A stretch of 64,000 nt of DNA. Source: Ganoderma boninense (lineage: Eukaryota; Basidiomycota; Agaricomycetes; Polyporales; Polyporaceae). The notes beneath the pieces were generated by a model. That model worked only from the letters and a program-made list of their open reading frames with translations, searched no databases and was not told where the DNA came from. Both the position numbers and the translations under genes were made by a program. Below are positions 40,385 through 51,832 of this stretch, piece after piece. Within the stretch, counting starts at the first letter, position 1. Every line of letters begins with the position of its first letter. The stretch is from assembly GCA_002900995.3 (NCBI GenBank), contig CM035312.1, forward strand, positions 1,753,833-1,817,832, read 5' to 3'.

Positions 40385-43300
40385 GTCGAGCGGGGGGGGG
40401 GGCAGAAAGCGGTGGATTGAGGGAACGCGAAGAAAAGGACGCGTTTAAATCATCTTCTCTGTGTGTCCAACGCGCCCATGAGACGCCGGGAGGAAGCCTT
40501 GAGGTGAGCACGCTCCCGAGACCGACTTGAGATCTGTCGAGGTCTAGCGGTGCAGGGCATCGGTCCGGGAAATGGTGCGGAAGATGAGATCGGTTGATCT
40601 TGGGTTGATCTTAGGAGGTGGAGGGACGCAGACAAATAGGACAGAGCGCCGCGGAAGCAACAAGGCGTCCTGGATGAGGGAATGTCGGATGTTGAATTGT
40701 GACTCGAGATATGCTAAGCAACGGCGTGCTCACCAGGACAGACCGGTATGGAAGGAGGACGTGTGATGTGGTCCTCGGATACGGCATACAATGGTGCGGG
40801 GCGTGGCATTAGAATAAAGGGTGAGAAAGGTGCCTGGTGCTCTGTGCTCGTATCGGACTTTGCTTTGGGCATGGTCACGGCGGGGCTGGCTGCCTTGGTC
40901 GAGTGTCCCGGGGAGACGGACTGCACCCGTCGCGGCGCATGACCGAAACTGCTGATCAGAGCAAGATCAGAGAAATGACGAAGGGGCACAGATCAGAAGG
41001 AGAGAGGCGAGAGAGAAAGGCGAGGGTGAGGCGGAAGGCGTTCCAGAGCAATCCCCGTTCCAAGTCGGAGGCGCACGCGAAGGGGCGCGACAAGAAGTCG
41101 AACAACGCCCTCCGTCGCCGGCGTCTGCTCTCCGGGGCGTGGGAGACGCGCGGGAGCATCATGTAGCGCCTAGATCAAGGGTCCTTTTTCACAGATGCTC
41201 GTCATCCCCTCCAGATGTTTATCTGCCGATTCCCCCTCAACTCCCCCGACCACACTGACACTCGATGCGCATGCAACGCCATGCCTGCCCCGAGGCCCAG
41301 ACACCTCCAATATTACTATCTGTCAATGAGGCTGGCTACACTCAGTTACCGCAATGGACGTGCCTCCTCGGAAAGTGCATTTCCCTGCAGCCAGCCCGTC
41401 ATTGTGACGCCCGTGCCATGAATATGCGTCAATGTGGATGGGAAAAAACGTGGCTACCAATCCGCCGAGGACGGTCTTTGTCGCCTTCAAGGATCGAGTT
41501 TCGGACCTTGCTACGACACGATCTCCTTGTTGGTCTTCCCCCCCTATAGGATTTCAGCTCGCCCTGGATTGTCACCCTCTGCTTCCGTATCGCGCCTCCC
41601 CATATAGAATACAATAATTCTGGTCAATGTCAGACCATGCCAGGTGCAATATCACAACACGGGGAAAAGCTCGTGATCCTCGCCAACTGGGCCCATTCAC
41701 ACGCGGACCCACAGACACACACAAAACAATAAATTACCTAATCCGGGATGATGTGTCATCCGGGGGGTCTCCAGCCGGCCGCCGTCCATCGACATGCCGA
41801 ACGCGTCCCCTGCCTCTACTTCCACATCGCCCCGTCATCTCGTTCATCACTCCTGCCGAGCATAGGTGTTTTCGTATATTCGCTTGATTCTAGGGAGTGT
41901 CATCCGTCATCCTCCATCAACCTGAGGGCGGTGCACGCAGCTCCTCGTGCCTTCAACGTTTGAACACCGAGCGCCGCGCTCATCCGGCGGACTTGCCCAA
42001 TTTTCTATCCCATCATTTTCATCGCCTACCTTACATTCCGATAATGACTGTCGGCGTGACCGAAAACTCCCCCATGCAGTACCTTTTCCAGAACGCCACA
42101 GCGGTACCGCCGCGTCTGTGCATATATGCCGGTCAATCGCCTCAGAACGCCCAACTTGGCGAGTGACTTCCCTGCACATTCCCGATCCTCCCCTTCACCC
42201 TGTGCCACTCATCAATCCAACGCGGCTCCGTTATTTCGTCCCCGCCGGAGAGCCCGGTGCTCGGAGGACCCACGTGTGGGTGCCCCGTAGTCTTTTGAAC
42301 AGACTAGAACGAGCTGCACAACGCTGCTTCTAATTGTCTGGATCTGTTGCTATGGGCTTGGTGTTTGTACTCCCAGCGGGGGCTTCATATCCCAACCCTT
42401 CATCCGAATGATGTTTCAGCCGGCGCTGACAGTCTGTTCACAGGCGTTGAAGGGTGCAATCTCGTCTGGCCACCCTCCAGAATGCGAGAATCGACTAGGC
42501 TGGATAGGATAATCTTTGTATTAAATATCAAATTGGGGCACATGGAAAGCACCACTATTGAGCTCTCTTTTTCGTTCATTTCGTTCCACCACCGTTCGTC
42601 CCTCCAGAGCCCAAGACGATGCACCTTGTCTCTAGCGGAAAATCAGTCCAGGCACCTCCGACAGATTGTTCAGCGTCTCACCTTGTTGTCTCTTCCAGGG
42701 TCAAGTCCTGCGGCACCAATCAGCAGGACGCTCATCTCCATTCGAGACCAAAGCACTGCCCCCCTCGGGCCCCCAGGCCAACTTGAAGCTGGGCGGCGCA
42801 CTCTGGTGGATCACCGAGAGCGCACAGCCTATGTGCCTCTCCCCCCAAGCGCAGAAACAGTCTCGTAACTCCTGCGCGGATCCCCCCTCCGACAGCGGCA
42901 CGTTGCTCTCAACCATCTTCGGGCGCAGTGCCCCCATCGGCGCCAATCCCCGCCCAAACCCATCGTCCGCTCGCATGACCCCACGGCGCTGGGAGCGGCT
43001 GGGGGGGCGCGGCTTCGCCTGGAATGGACTCCAGAGATGCCCGCCGCCGCCGTTGCCGATGGAGGGTTGTGGGCCTGCGAGCGCGCGGACAGTGAGCCGT
43101 CGCGCCCCCATCCGTTTGGGATGGAGTGCGTTGATGCTGGGCCGTGTCGCGGCGCCCCGCCCCCCGAAGAACAATCAGCGGGGGTGTCAACGTGATGCCG
43201 ACGGCAGGGCAGCGGTCCTTTCGGGTTCGACGGGTCCAATCTTGGAGCAGGGTCGCTCGGGATGGTTTGGAATGGAGTGTTCTACTTGGAACGCGAGCGA

Positions 43301-45711
43301 CGACGCGCTGTCGCTGCGATTATTTGCCGCTAATATGTGGGAATGCGCCGTTTCACAAGGAGCACTTGTGGAGGAATGCTCATCCGCAAACCTGTCTCTA
43401 GACTGCGACCAGCCTCTGCCTCTCTATTTGACTATTTTTATTATCCCACACTAACTTCAAGCTCAGTGTAAGTAGCATGCCGTCACCGATATTAGGTGCT
43501 CAATGTCCATGGTGAGAGGCCTCCCACGCTGAGAGAGCTTGCGTGAAGCTGGAGCTCTACTTTTCCCTTCGTTTGCGAATAGGTTCCTCGGGGCCGTCAG
43601 CGAGGACACCTGACTGCCGTGATTCCGACGAGCGCAGTTTCTGCTCCATCGATGTACATGCCATCCGATATGTTCAAGGGACATAGGCTCACATCAGTCT
43701 GACTCGACCATTCCGGTGTACCTTGTAGTTGTGCCACCCACTAAGCACAAAGAAGACTTGCTGCGAATGGCGTTGGCTATGCAGCGGAGCCTCGCCGGCA
43801 AACGAACCACAGTGCGAAGGAACTCCGACTCCGAGGATACATCGTAGAGGCTTCTTCAAACCTGTTCACGGAACCACCCTGTCCCGACCACTCCGGGAAT
43901 TCTTGGACTTCTAAACCCTCTGGAACTGTCTTTAGAAGCATCGGCCATATGGCCCGCCGTACCTACACAAGGATTGACATCAGCGCCGCTGGCAGCACGT
44001 GGTGGTTGTATCCACATACCGTGCGTTTTCCTACCGTTTTCCTATGCGGCTCGTCTTCCCAAGAATCGTGGTCGAACTCAGCGCATCGGTCACCGCCGAG
44101 ATCGCGTTGTCTGAACTTGCTGATCATGCAGCGTATTGTTTGCGACCACCAGGGCGCACACACAAGCGCACCCTTCGTGCATGAAAGCGTATGGCCCACG
44201 TCTTTGGAATTCTGTAAGACGGACCGTGAGATACTTGTCCTTGGCCTACCGCGAAAAGAGATGGGGCGGTACAATAAACGACCCTTTAACCCCAAATGTA
44301 AGAATCGTCCCGACACGCGCAGGCTCAAAGGCTGGACACTCAAAGTGAGTTAAAAATCATATTAAGCAAAGTTCTAGAAGGATATCAGCGGCCGGGGCTC
44401 GTATCAGAGAGATTAACGATACGATAAGTAACTATGGGGGCGAACGGTGGCCGTCTGCGCTTGACAGACAAATCCCCACGGCTATTGTTCAACGACCTGG
44501 CCTCTGAGAGGCCCCGCGAAAGTGAGATTAATGTTGCGCATTGGACATGTGCGGGGGATAGCCAGTGGAGTGGCGACAGTCAATCAACCAGAACTTTATT
44601 TCTCGGAAATGTACGCCCTGCAACGCCTCATGAGACGGGTGTGAACGCCGACAGCCAGCGGCCCAATGTCGCCCCGCACATCGGCGCACGATGGGGCGGG
44701 TCCTCGAGGCAGTAGATGTAATGCGATACGCGGCGAGGCAACCTTTCCCTCCGGTCACTCCGGCGTCAACACCAGCAAGCAGGTCGGATTTGGATCAAGA
44801 GTTACATCGACGAACCCTGTGCCCCCATCGTAGACTGAGCCGCCGCACATGGTCGCCCCCATCCACCAACGGCGGAGGCTGGACCCCTCACGAGTTCGCG
44901 CCAGAACAGCAGAGCGATATACATGATAGAGTGCTCGAACATCTCTACCATGTGTATGGCACTGCGAACGGCAAAGAAGCTGCGAAAGGACCGAACCTTG
45001 CTACGCTCCGAGGACAACGTTTTGAGTGCACCAAAAAGCGTGGGTGTGCCCCTGAGACCTCGAGACACGAGTCCGGGAGAAGACTCTCGTTGGCTCCAGC
45101 TTTCATGACTTCCAGAGACCAGAAGGCCCTGAAGGTTTGCGGCGCATCCCCATTGCCGTACGTTATCATTCCTAACAAGGACGCCACGTTCAGGGTCACG
45201 ACCAAAACCTTCTAAACGTAACGTTTTGAACACACCTCAAAGAGAAAGGTTTGAATCCAGCTCGGGTATGGTTCTTCACAGTCAAACTCGGCAGTTTCGC
45301 GTACCAGGTTTACGTGACTGTGGCTCGAGTTTTTACGTGCGTGCCGCCTATTCAGAAGTACAGCATGCCGTCAATGGACCGTGCCGGTACTGCTCTTGAT
45401 GTAAAATTCACGACCGAGAGGCAACAGACGGAGTGCACAGGCATCAGGGGAAGCAAGAGCAAGTTGTGTCGTGGTGGTAGTTGGCGTAGAACTTGAACTC
45501 GAACAAGCGAGCCACCGTCGCGTGGCGCTTGGGCTTGAAAGCTTGACGGGGCGCTGGCAGTGGCGCACCTTGGGCGCACCGGCTAGTCTCAGCCCCGCCG
45601 CCTTCTCTTGCCTCGCTGCACGCGTTCGCGTTAACCTTCGCCCAAACTCTCGTACTCGACTCTCGATTCCTAGTATGCCCTGGGGCCGTGCATTGCTATC
45701 CGGCAATCCGT
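40385..45711. other. Long region without a recognised gene
   Basis: About 5.3 kb. A run of 10 G lies just upstream of the zinc-finger start, at about 40389. A basic open frame at 40837-41166 (+) ends GAWETRGSIM, but no family is recognised. The GC-rich block 42700-43270 is open in several frames on both strands, the longest 262 codons at 42666-43454, and repeats the short phrase TGGAATGGA and variants. This suggests compositional openness or an old element. I see no tRNA, LTR or transposase motif. Confidence 0.4.
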
Positions 45712-46725
45712 CTACGCGTCCTTCACGAACGTCGCCACCCAAATATCCATCGTCGCCACCTTCTCATCCTTCGCCTTCAGCGACTCCACCGCCGCCTGCA
45801 CAGAATCCCGCGCGGCGATGACCACGGCCTTCTCCCTCTCGTCCTTGACGTGCTCGTCTATCTCCTTTGCGAAACCCGCCGACAGCACCCACCCAACCTC
45901 CCACCGCCCGTCCAGCATCCCCTCCGGGGGTCTCATCACAGTCTCGCTCTCGACCTTCAGCCCCGCGGCGACGGCGGCATTCTTCAGCAGTGCAGGGGAG
46001 AACACCGTGCGGAGGTTGCTTGTGGACTTTGTGCTGTCCTTGCGCACCTCGAGCGCGGCCTGTGCGAACGTCGCGAGGACATGCGCCGCTGCGCGCGGGT
46101 CCCCCGCGGAGAGCGCGTACTCGGACACGCACACACGGTCGACGCGCTCCAGGAGCGCCGCGAGGATGTCGGACCATACCTGCGGAGAGGCGAAGTACCA
46201 GGAGCACTGTGCCAGGACAGCGGTCGTGTAGCGTTCGGTCGTCTGCGTGAGGAAGGCGACGGGGTCCGCCTGGACGAAGGTGATGCGCGGCCCGACGGGC
46301 GAGCCTTGAGGAAGGCTTGGGCTTGCCCGAGCGTGTATGGTGAGCCTATTCATATCATTCACGCATAAGTCACGGGTGGTTGGATGTGGGCAGTGTGTGA
46401 TTCTGAGGCGCGAAGGAGGTGGTGGTGGAGGTGGATGGATCTTACCATAGTCGAGGCTCGCGGGATCGAGCGCGGTCACGGTTCCTCCGTCTCCGACCAC
46501 GGTCGCGAGTACGACTGTGCAGTCGCCCTGCCCGCATCCAATTTCAAGCACCTTCTCGCCGGGCTTGATACCCCACGTCTCGATGAGCGACGCACGCTGC
46601 TTGATCTGGGGAAGAACGATCTTGAAGTGGTCTGGCCCGTCATGGGGATAGATCCTCGCGATCGCCTCGAGATCGTCGAGGCTAGAGAGTGCAGTTGCGC
46701 CTGTGGAAGGAGGAGGAGCGGACAT
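45712..46725 (-). CDS. SAM-dependent class I methyltransferase with frame problem
   Basis: This is a small-molecule-type methyltransferase. Exon 1 (46446-46725) carries the SAM-binding motif I, KVLEIGCGQGDCTVVLA, and ALDPASLDYG. The canonical intron would be 46346-46445, and exon 2 then opens with SPYTLGQAQAFLKA, a phrase I recall from this fungal family. That frame then breaks near 46305, and the rest (VGPRITFVQADPVAFL to the stop) continues one base out of phase. Two in-frame readings exist: use of an acceptor at 46305 (intron of 141 bp, 290-residue product lacking SPYTLGQAQAFLK), or retention of the 100-bp intron (337 residues, with an inserted Pro-rich stretch). A missing base in the assembly would give 304 residues. 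The substrate is unknown. Confidence 0.75.
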   Translation of the reverse strand: MSAPPPSTGATALSSLDDLEAIARIYPHDGPDHFKIVLPQIKQRASLIETWGIKPGEKVLEIGCGQGDCTVVLATVVGDGGTVTALDPASLDYGKIHPPPPPPPSRLRITHCPHPTTRDLCVNDMNRLTIHARASPSLPQGSPVGPRITFVQADPVAFLTQTTERYTTAVLAQCSWYFASPQVWSDILAALLERVDRVCVSEYALSAGDPRAAAHVLATFAQAALEVRKDSTKSTSNLRTVFSPALLKNAAVAAGLKVESETVMRPPEGMLDGRWEVGWVLSAGFAKEIDEHVKDEREKAVVIAARDSVQAAVESLKAKDEKVATMDIWVATFVKDA

Positions 46726-47098
46726 CGTGCAATGTTGATACAGACATCACACAATCCTTGACCTGATATGCCTACCCAGAATGACTCCGTTGGGGCCCTT
46801 GATGGCTATGCATTCCGGCCGGAAGCGTCTTCCCAACGTTAACTCTCTTTGACTCTGGTCTTGCTCTGGTCCGGTGCAGTCGCTGACAGTTCCGTAAGGG
46901 CGGGATATGACACAACTTGGTGCTACATCTGGACTTTCGGGCATCCTGTGGGCCATGACCCAGCTCATCTTCCGGACCGCGGGAGATAAGGTCTCCAAGA
47001 CTTGGATGCACATGCAGCAAGCCGGTGAATGTCCCCAAACCTTCTATCTGCGCACTCACTACAAAGTGTACGATATGTTGGGGATTCGAAACAGTTCT
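46726..47098. other. Spacer
   Basis: About 370 bp between the methyltransferase start and the cupin gene's stop, both on the minus strand. It must hold the methyltransferase promoter. No other feature is seen. Confidence 0.5.
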
Positions 47099-47891
47099 CT
47101 ATTCGTTCTTCACGTGCTTGATCAGCTCCCGGGCTTCAGGAGAATCGTGATCCCTGAAGAGTTCGAAAAACCCGGATGGCGTGAGGAACGCGTGGTCCTG
47201 CCATACGAACCCCGGGAATACCACCTCGGTGATGAGGCAGCCATAGCACTCCTTTCCGTCCTCCTGAGACGCTGCGGCCTCACGATCTTTTGGCAGGAGG
47301 CGAGACATCTTCCAGACGCCAGTGGGCACGAGGAGCTGGAGGACCTCGCCTGCATGAATGTTCGGGCCCATGACCTGAAAGAACCTTCAGCCCCTCCTAC
47401 AAAGCCGTTGGCCTTAAGGAGGGTTGCCACGCACCTTTCGTTCGACTTTTGGTGGAGTTCCCGGGGTGATGAGCGTGTACTCAGCACGGCCTTGATGGAG
47501 GACGTGCATTGTCTACGCAACCTTACGTCAGTCTCGAAAAAGATTGCTGAAGGATGGACTCACCGCGGACTTGTTCATGTGGAACACACCACTTGGCTCG
47601 TCTGGCGTCAGCAAGTAGTAGATGCTTGTAGCAAGAGGCCGCATCGCCTTGCCAACTATGAATTTCGGTCAATAAGCCAGCCATCGTTGCCATAACGGGC
47701 TTCCTTTGACCTGCCCAAGGCGACGGAACTTGTTCTTCTTGGCGATCTGTCTCTGCGAAGAACCCTGGAGTGGTGGGATGAGAATCGCTGTAGTCTTCTG
47801 TCGAATCTCTTGGCGCACCTCCCTCTGTGTGCTGTATCATCTTCAGTTGCTTGATGAGCACTGAGTTTGGGATGGTGTGCGACGTCGTCAT
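47099..47891 (-). CDS. DUF985-family cupin (Cupin_5)
   Basis: This is a single-domain cupin of the DUF985 family, whose function is not established. Exons: 47819-47891, 47711-47764, 47564-47655, 47435-47512, 47099-47374, giving 190 residues. Family segments are LIKQLKMIQHTEGG joined to FFAETDRQ, then ATSIYYLLTPDEPSGVFHMN, HVLHQGRAEYTLITPG, GPNIHAGEVLQLLVPTGVWK and CLITEVVFPGFVWQDHAFL. The splice junctions all keep frame. The start chosen is the Met nearest the domain; an upstream Met at 47960 would add 23 residues. A 262-codon frame on the opposite strand (46907-47695) is a shadow of these exons. Confidence 0.87.
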
Positions 47892-48368
47892 CCTGGTGTG
47901 AGGTAGCGAAGTAAGAGGGGAACGCAAGAAATACTCTGGCGAACAACGGCTTTTGGTCAATCCCCTGTGATAGTGGCGGCGGCGTGTTGCAATCCGAACT
48001 GCGGCGGGACTTAATGCAAATGAGTCAACCGATATGATATCATCTGGGTGCGGACCATGGTTGACGAATACAATGAAGCATCGGTATGTCCAACTTCCTA
48101 CTACCTCGGCGTGGCGATCAAAGGGCGTGGTTTATTACGTTTCGCTCTTGGATGCCACTGGTTTTCCGTCGTTGAAGGAAAAAGTATCTGTTTGCGCGCT
48201 CTGCCCGACTGCGAACTCCGTGCTATCAACGAAGCATTTGTAAAGCAAGAGGATAAGGAGACTCGGAGCCGATACAGCCAAAGTATTATAGTCTGAAACA
48301 ACCCACAAGTTAGAACACGCTATCTCCAAAGACGCCAACAGAGGGATGGAATTGTCAGTAACTCACTT
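47892..48368. other. Spacer
   Basis: About 480 bp between the cupin start and the Nudix stop. It is AT-richer than neighbouring genes. No feature is recognised. Confidence 0.5.
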
Positions 48369-49187
48369 CTAAGGGGGCGTCGTCAAAATACCAACAGCAG
48401 TACGGACGAGGACGCGATCTCCATCGAATGCAAGCTTCTTGATCGCTTCGTCGATGTCAAAGAGTCGGATTTCGTCAAAGCCTTCTGCGAGTTGATGGCT
48501 TCCGGGCTGATGCGTGCTGCTTGAAGTTTGGTCCTCCTCATACGGGACATCGACAGCGCCGATGTACCAGAAGATGAGCTTGAGCATCCCAACGCCGCAA
48601 GGACGCGACGCGATCATGAACGGCTCGGAGCTATTACTTGCGATGCGGGCCGAATGCGACTGACAGTCCATCCCCGCCAGCTCAGCTGGAAGAGGCGCAC
48701 AGGTTGGGAGGTGGGGAACGGAGTGGAGGCGACACAGGTATCCGGTCTCCTCGAACACCTCACGAATCGCGGTTGTGGCGAGGTCTTCGCCTTCGTCCTT
48801 CCGGCCCTTGGAGAGAAGCCAGGCATCTAGCGGCGCGTGGTGGGCGAGGAGGACGCGCTTCGGGGCACCGGAGGCATCGAACTGGAAGGCGACTGCACCA
48901 GCGGCAAGGACGAACTCGCGAGAGGTGAGGTGTTTCTCTACACGCCTATCTGGGAATCAAAGCAAAATGCAAATGAGCAAATCCCGATGGTATGCGCAAG
49001 GCTGATCAAGCTCACACTTCAGCTTGTTCTTGACCGCGACGTAGATCGCTGGCAGTGCGGCGATCGCGACGGCTGCCGCGCCGAGGACGGTGTATGCGCG
49101 TCGGTCTCCTGGTTTCGCAGATCATCAGGCTTTCCGTGAATACATCTTCTCCGAAAAGGTATGGAACGTACCAAAAAGACTGCTCAT
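48369..49187 (-). CDS. Nudix hydrolase with N-terminal membrane anchor
   Basis: This is a pyrophosphohydrolase of the Nudix superfamily. Exons: 49172-49187, 49016-49108, 48369-48949, giving 229 residues. The Nudix box is complete and ideal: GRKDEGEDLATTAIREVFEETGY. The two small 5' exons add MSSLFGDRRAY and a hydrophobic stretch (TVLGAAAVAIAALPAIYVAV) followed by KNKLKYRR, which looks like a signal anchor or an outer-membrane tail-type segment. The splice phases fit exactly (15+1, 2+90+1, 2+579 nt). The main exon has no Met before HLTSREFVLAAGAV, so an upstream exon is required. An alternative is that the hydrophobic exons belong to a separate tiny gene. The substrate is unknown; diphosphoinositol-phosphate or diadenosine polyphosphate hydrolases have similar boxes. 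Confidence 0.8.
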
Positions 49188-49774
49188 GGGATATTGTGCC
49201 AGCGGTCCAGCCACGGACGCGCAGTGGTGGCGGATTGAGGGAGAGTTGGGTTGATGCGAGCGACGACTTGTTTGAGGCTTTTTATTTGACGGGCTGTACA
49301 GATGGAATGACTCGGGACCGCAGACATTTTCATGTTGCCTGCGTTGATAGTTGACTCGACGCTGTGAAAATGCGGTCTCAGAGACAGCTCCGGACATCTC
49401 AGCTGAACCGCACTGCCCACCCGTGTCGCCGGCACAATCGACGCCGAGGCTATTAGGTCATGTGACGTTGGCACGTCGCGTCCGATGCCACAGCACAGAC
49501 GGCGGCGACTGCAGGTTCAAACAACTCGTGCTGCGAACCATCTGGGTTTAACTCCTCATCACTATACCCTTGCTTGATATTCTTCCTCTGTGTGCTCTGC
49601 GACTGGTGGAGACAGCCTCCAAATAAGTTATCCATCAAGCTAACCTGGCTGCTCTCAACGTCAAATATCGCAAGTCGACCACCAGCCTGAGTCCAACCAG
49701 TCAGGCTAGTCAGGTTCCTGGCCGGCTATATTTCAAACGTTGCGGTCTCCCTCCCCACCACTCGTGCGTTCAAC
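49188..49774. promoter_or_regulatory. Divergent promoter region (Nudix / RNase H1)
   Basis: 587 bp separate the divergent start codons of the Nudix gene and RNase H1, so both promoters should lie here. No specific box could be assigned with confidence. Confidence 0.45.
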
Positions 49775-51514
49775 ATGGTCAAAGTTGGCTGCTACGCGGT
49801 AGCTAGGGGGAGGGTCCCAGGAATCTACATGGAATGGTTAGTCGGTTTTGTCTCTAGTTCGTTGCGTAGACACGCTAACATGCCCTCTAGGAGTGACTGC
49901 GAAGCGCAAGTCATCAACTTCAAGGGGGCAAAGTATAAGAAATTCCTTCACGCTGCAGATGCCGAGCTATGGGTGCACCAGAACGCCGTCGGACCCTACG
50001 CGGCGCCAAAGACGTCTCCGGTCGCTGCCTCGCATGCGGCACCGCAAGCCGATGTGAGCTCGTCTGAAGCGCGTGAATCGTCCTCCCCACAAGCCCCTAG
50101 TGCGAAACCAGCATCGTCTTCTGCCAAGACTAGAACGGCATCTTCGAGTCTTCGGGACGGAGAACGCGCCCGTTCGCAAGAACCGCGAGTCATACCGCAG
50201 CATTCTACACCGTCAACCACTGGCAGCAGAGAAAGCGTCATAAACACCATGTCCTCTAACACGTTAATCGTGTTTACAGATGGGTCTTGTATAGGGAACG
50301 GGAAAGTAGGGTCCGTGGCTGGAATTGGTGTTTGGTGGGGGGAGGACGATCCAAGGCACGTAGTCCCGAATATTTCGTCAGTACATTCCTTAGATCATGG
50401 TCCAAGCAGGAATATCTCAGAACGCTGTCCCGGCCAGCAAACGAACAACCGTGCAGAGCTCATCGTGAGTGGTTCATCGGATTGCACACTTAGATTTGCT
50501 CATGAATCACGTCGTAGGCGATCATCCGCGTGCTGGAGACGACACCTAAGGATCGGCCCCTGCTGATCAAAAGCGATTCGGACTACAGCATCAAAAGTAC
50601 GTGCGCCATCTGCGCCCCATTATGTGACGCTCATTGTGTTCTCACAGGTATGACTCAGTGGATATGCACTTGGAAAACGAGGGGCTGGAGAACATCAACT
50701 GGGTCAGCCGTTCAGAATCTACCCGTCATCAAATATCTCGACGTTCTTCTCGAAGAACGACGTCGGGTACTCAAACAATCTGTGGGTCCTTACCGCGCAG
50801 TACTGAGCTCTGCCGTTAACACTGTGGTCTCTGGCTCGCCTTCCCAGGTGCAATTCGAGAAAGTCCCTGCGCATAGTGGTCTTGAAGGCAACGAAGGCGC
50901 TGACGTACTGGCGAAGGCAGGTGCTACTTTGCCACCAATTCCAGATCCGGACTGGGAAGCTCTCGCCCAGAAGGTTCGCGATCGGATCGACGCCGCCCCA
51001 TCCTCTCAGGCTTCTCCCGCTAGGAGACCCGGCAGCGTCCCCCGAACTCTTCCTAGTCCTCAGAAGACGCAAGTACAACGTGCGCCCTCGCAACCTGCCG
51101 CAACTCTGTCTCAGGCTCTCGCAAAGCCGACTCCGCCACTAGCGGCGCCGAAGGAGAAGCCACCTCCATGGTCCACCCTCCACCATAGCAACCGTGCGTC
51201 GCCCACAACACCGCGACAGCCGTCGGTGTGGCAGGCACCCAAGTCTGCGTCCTCAGCTTCGACCTCAACTTCAACGTCCACTTGCACTGTCACTTCGACT
51301 TCTGGACGTATACCACGCATTCCGCTTTCTTTGAACGACGTGGCGGTGCATGGTAGTCTTGATGTTAAGATCTCACAAGAAGAGAAGGAGGTTCGTTGTT
51401 TACTCCTGTATCAAAAGTATGCACGCTGATATTTTCTTGTATGGGCAGGCGTTTGCAGCTTGTTGGTTGGACGATGACGATTTCTTGCGAGAGGCACAGG
51501 AAGCAGGCTTGTGA
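49775..51514 (+). CDS. rnh1: Ribonuclease H1
   Basis: This enzyme cleaves the RNA strand of RNA-DNA hybrids. Exons: 49775-49836, 49891-50355, 50410-50464, 50518-50596, 50648-51390 (probably split by an intron at 50782-50847) and 51449-51514. The N-terminus is the viroplasmin-like hybrid-binding domain (GCYAVARGRVPGIY, NFKGAKYKKF). A Ser/Pro-rich linker leads to the catalytic domain with the acidic residues in VFTDGSCIGNG, NNRAEL, IKSDSDYSI and the AHSGLEGNEGADVLA loop. A long Pro/Ser-rich C-terminal extension ends in an acidic AFAACWLDDDDFLREA tail. The intron 50356-50409 appears to use a GC donor (AG|GCACGT) because only that junction restores the family sequence DPRNISERCPG. It is 54 nt, so reading through also stays in frame. 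Confidence 0.9.
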
Positions 51515-51832
51515 GTGACGTGGGTCGGGGTGCTGGGGCGATACGAATACATTTAGTGAGTAATTTGATACCCATGTACACAATCACTTGCATCACTTGA
51601 ACGAAATGTTCTTCTCTCAATCGGGAATGGTGGGATGTACCAGGGACACCAAATCGCCCTTCATCTTTGCGGTTCGTATTACTCTAAGCGCCCGAAAGTC
51701 TCCAGATCTGAAGATAGGGTCCGCTACGGAATCTACGTCATACGAGAGTCGCAATGTATAACCGCATTATGCTGTCGCTGCTTGGTGAGTGACCTGCACT
51801 CATACCCCTAATACCTTCTTGTCTCTTTCCTC
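51515..51832. other. Spacer
   Basis: About 320 bp between RNase H1 and the first GNAT-ankyrin gene. No feature is recognised. Confidence 0.5.

Noticed and set aside
42666..43454. 262-codon plus-strand frame
   Set aside because: The GC-rich block is open in several frames on both strands. No motif, plausible start or intron structure was found, so it was kept only as part of the gene-poor region.
46907..47695. 262-codon open frame on the plus strand
   Set aside because: It lies antisense to the five DUF985 exons, which join in frame and show family motifs. The plus frame has none.
48939..48959. CACGCCTATCTGGGAATCAA resembling the chitinase upstream block GATACGCCTATCTGGCAATC
   Set aside because: It is a short match at an intron acceptor of the Nudix gene; chance similarity is more likely than a shared element.
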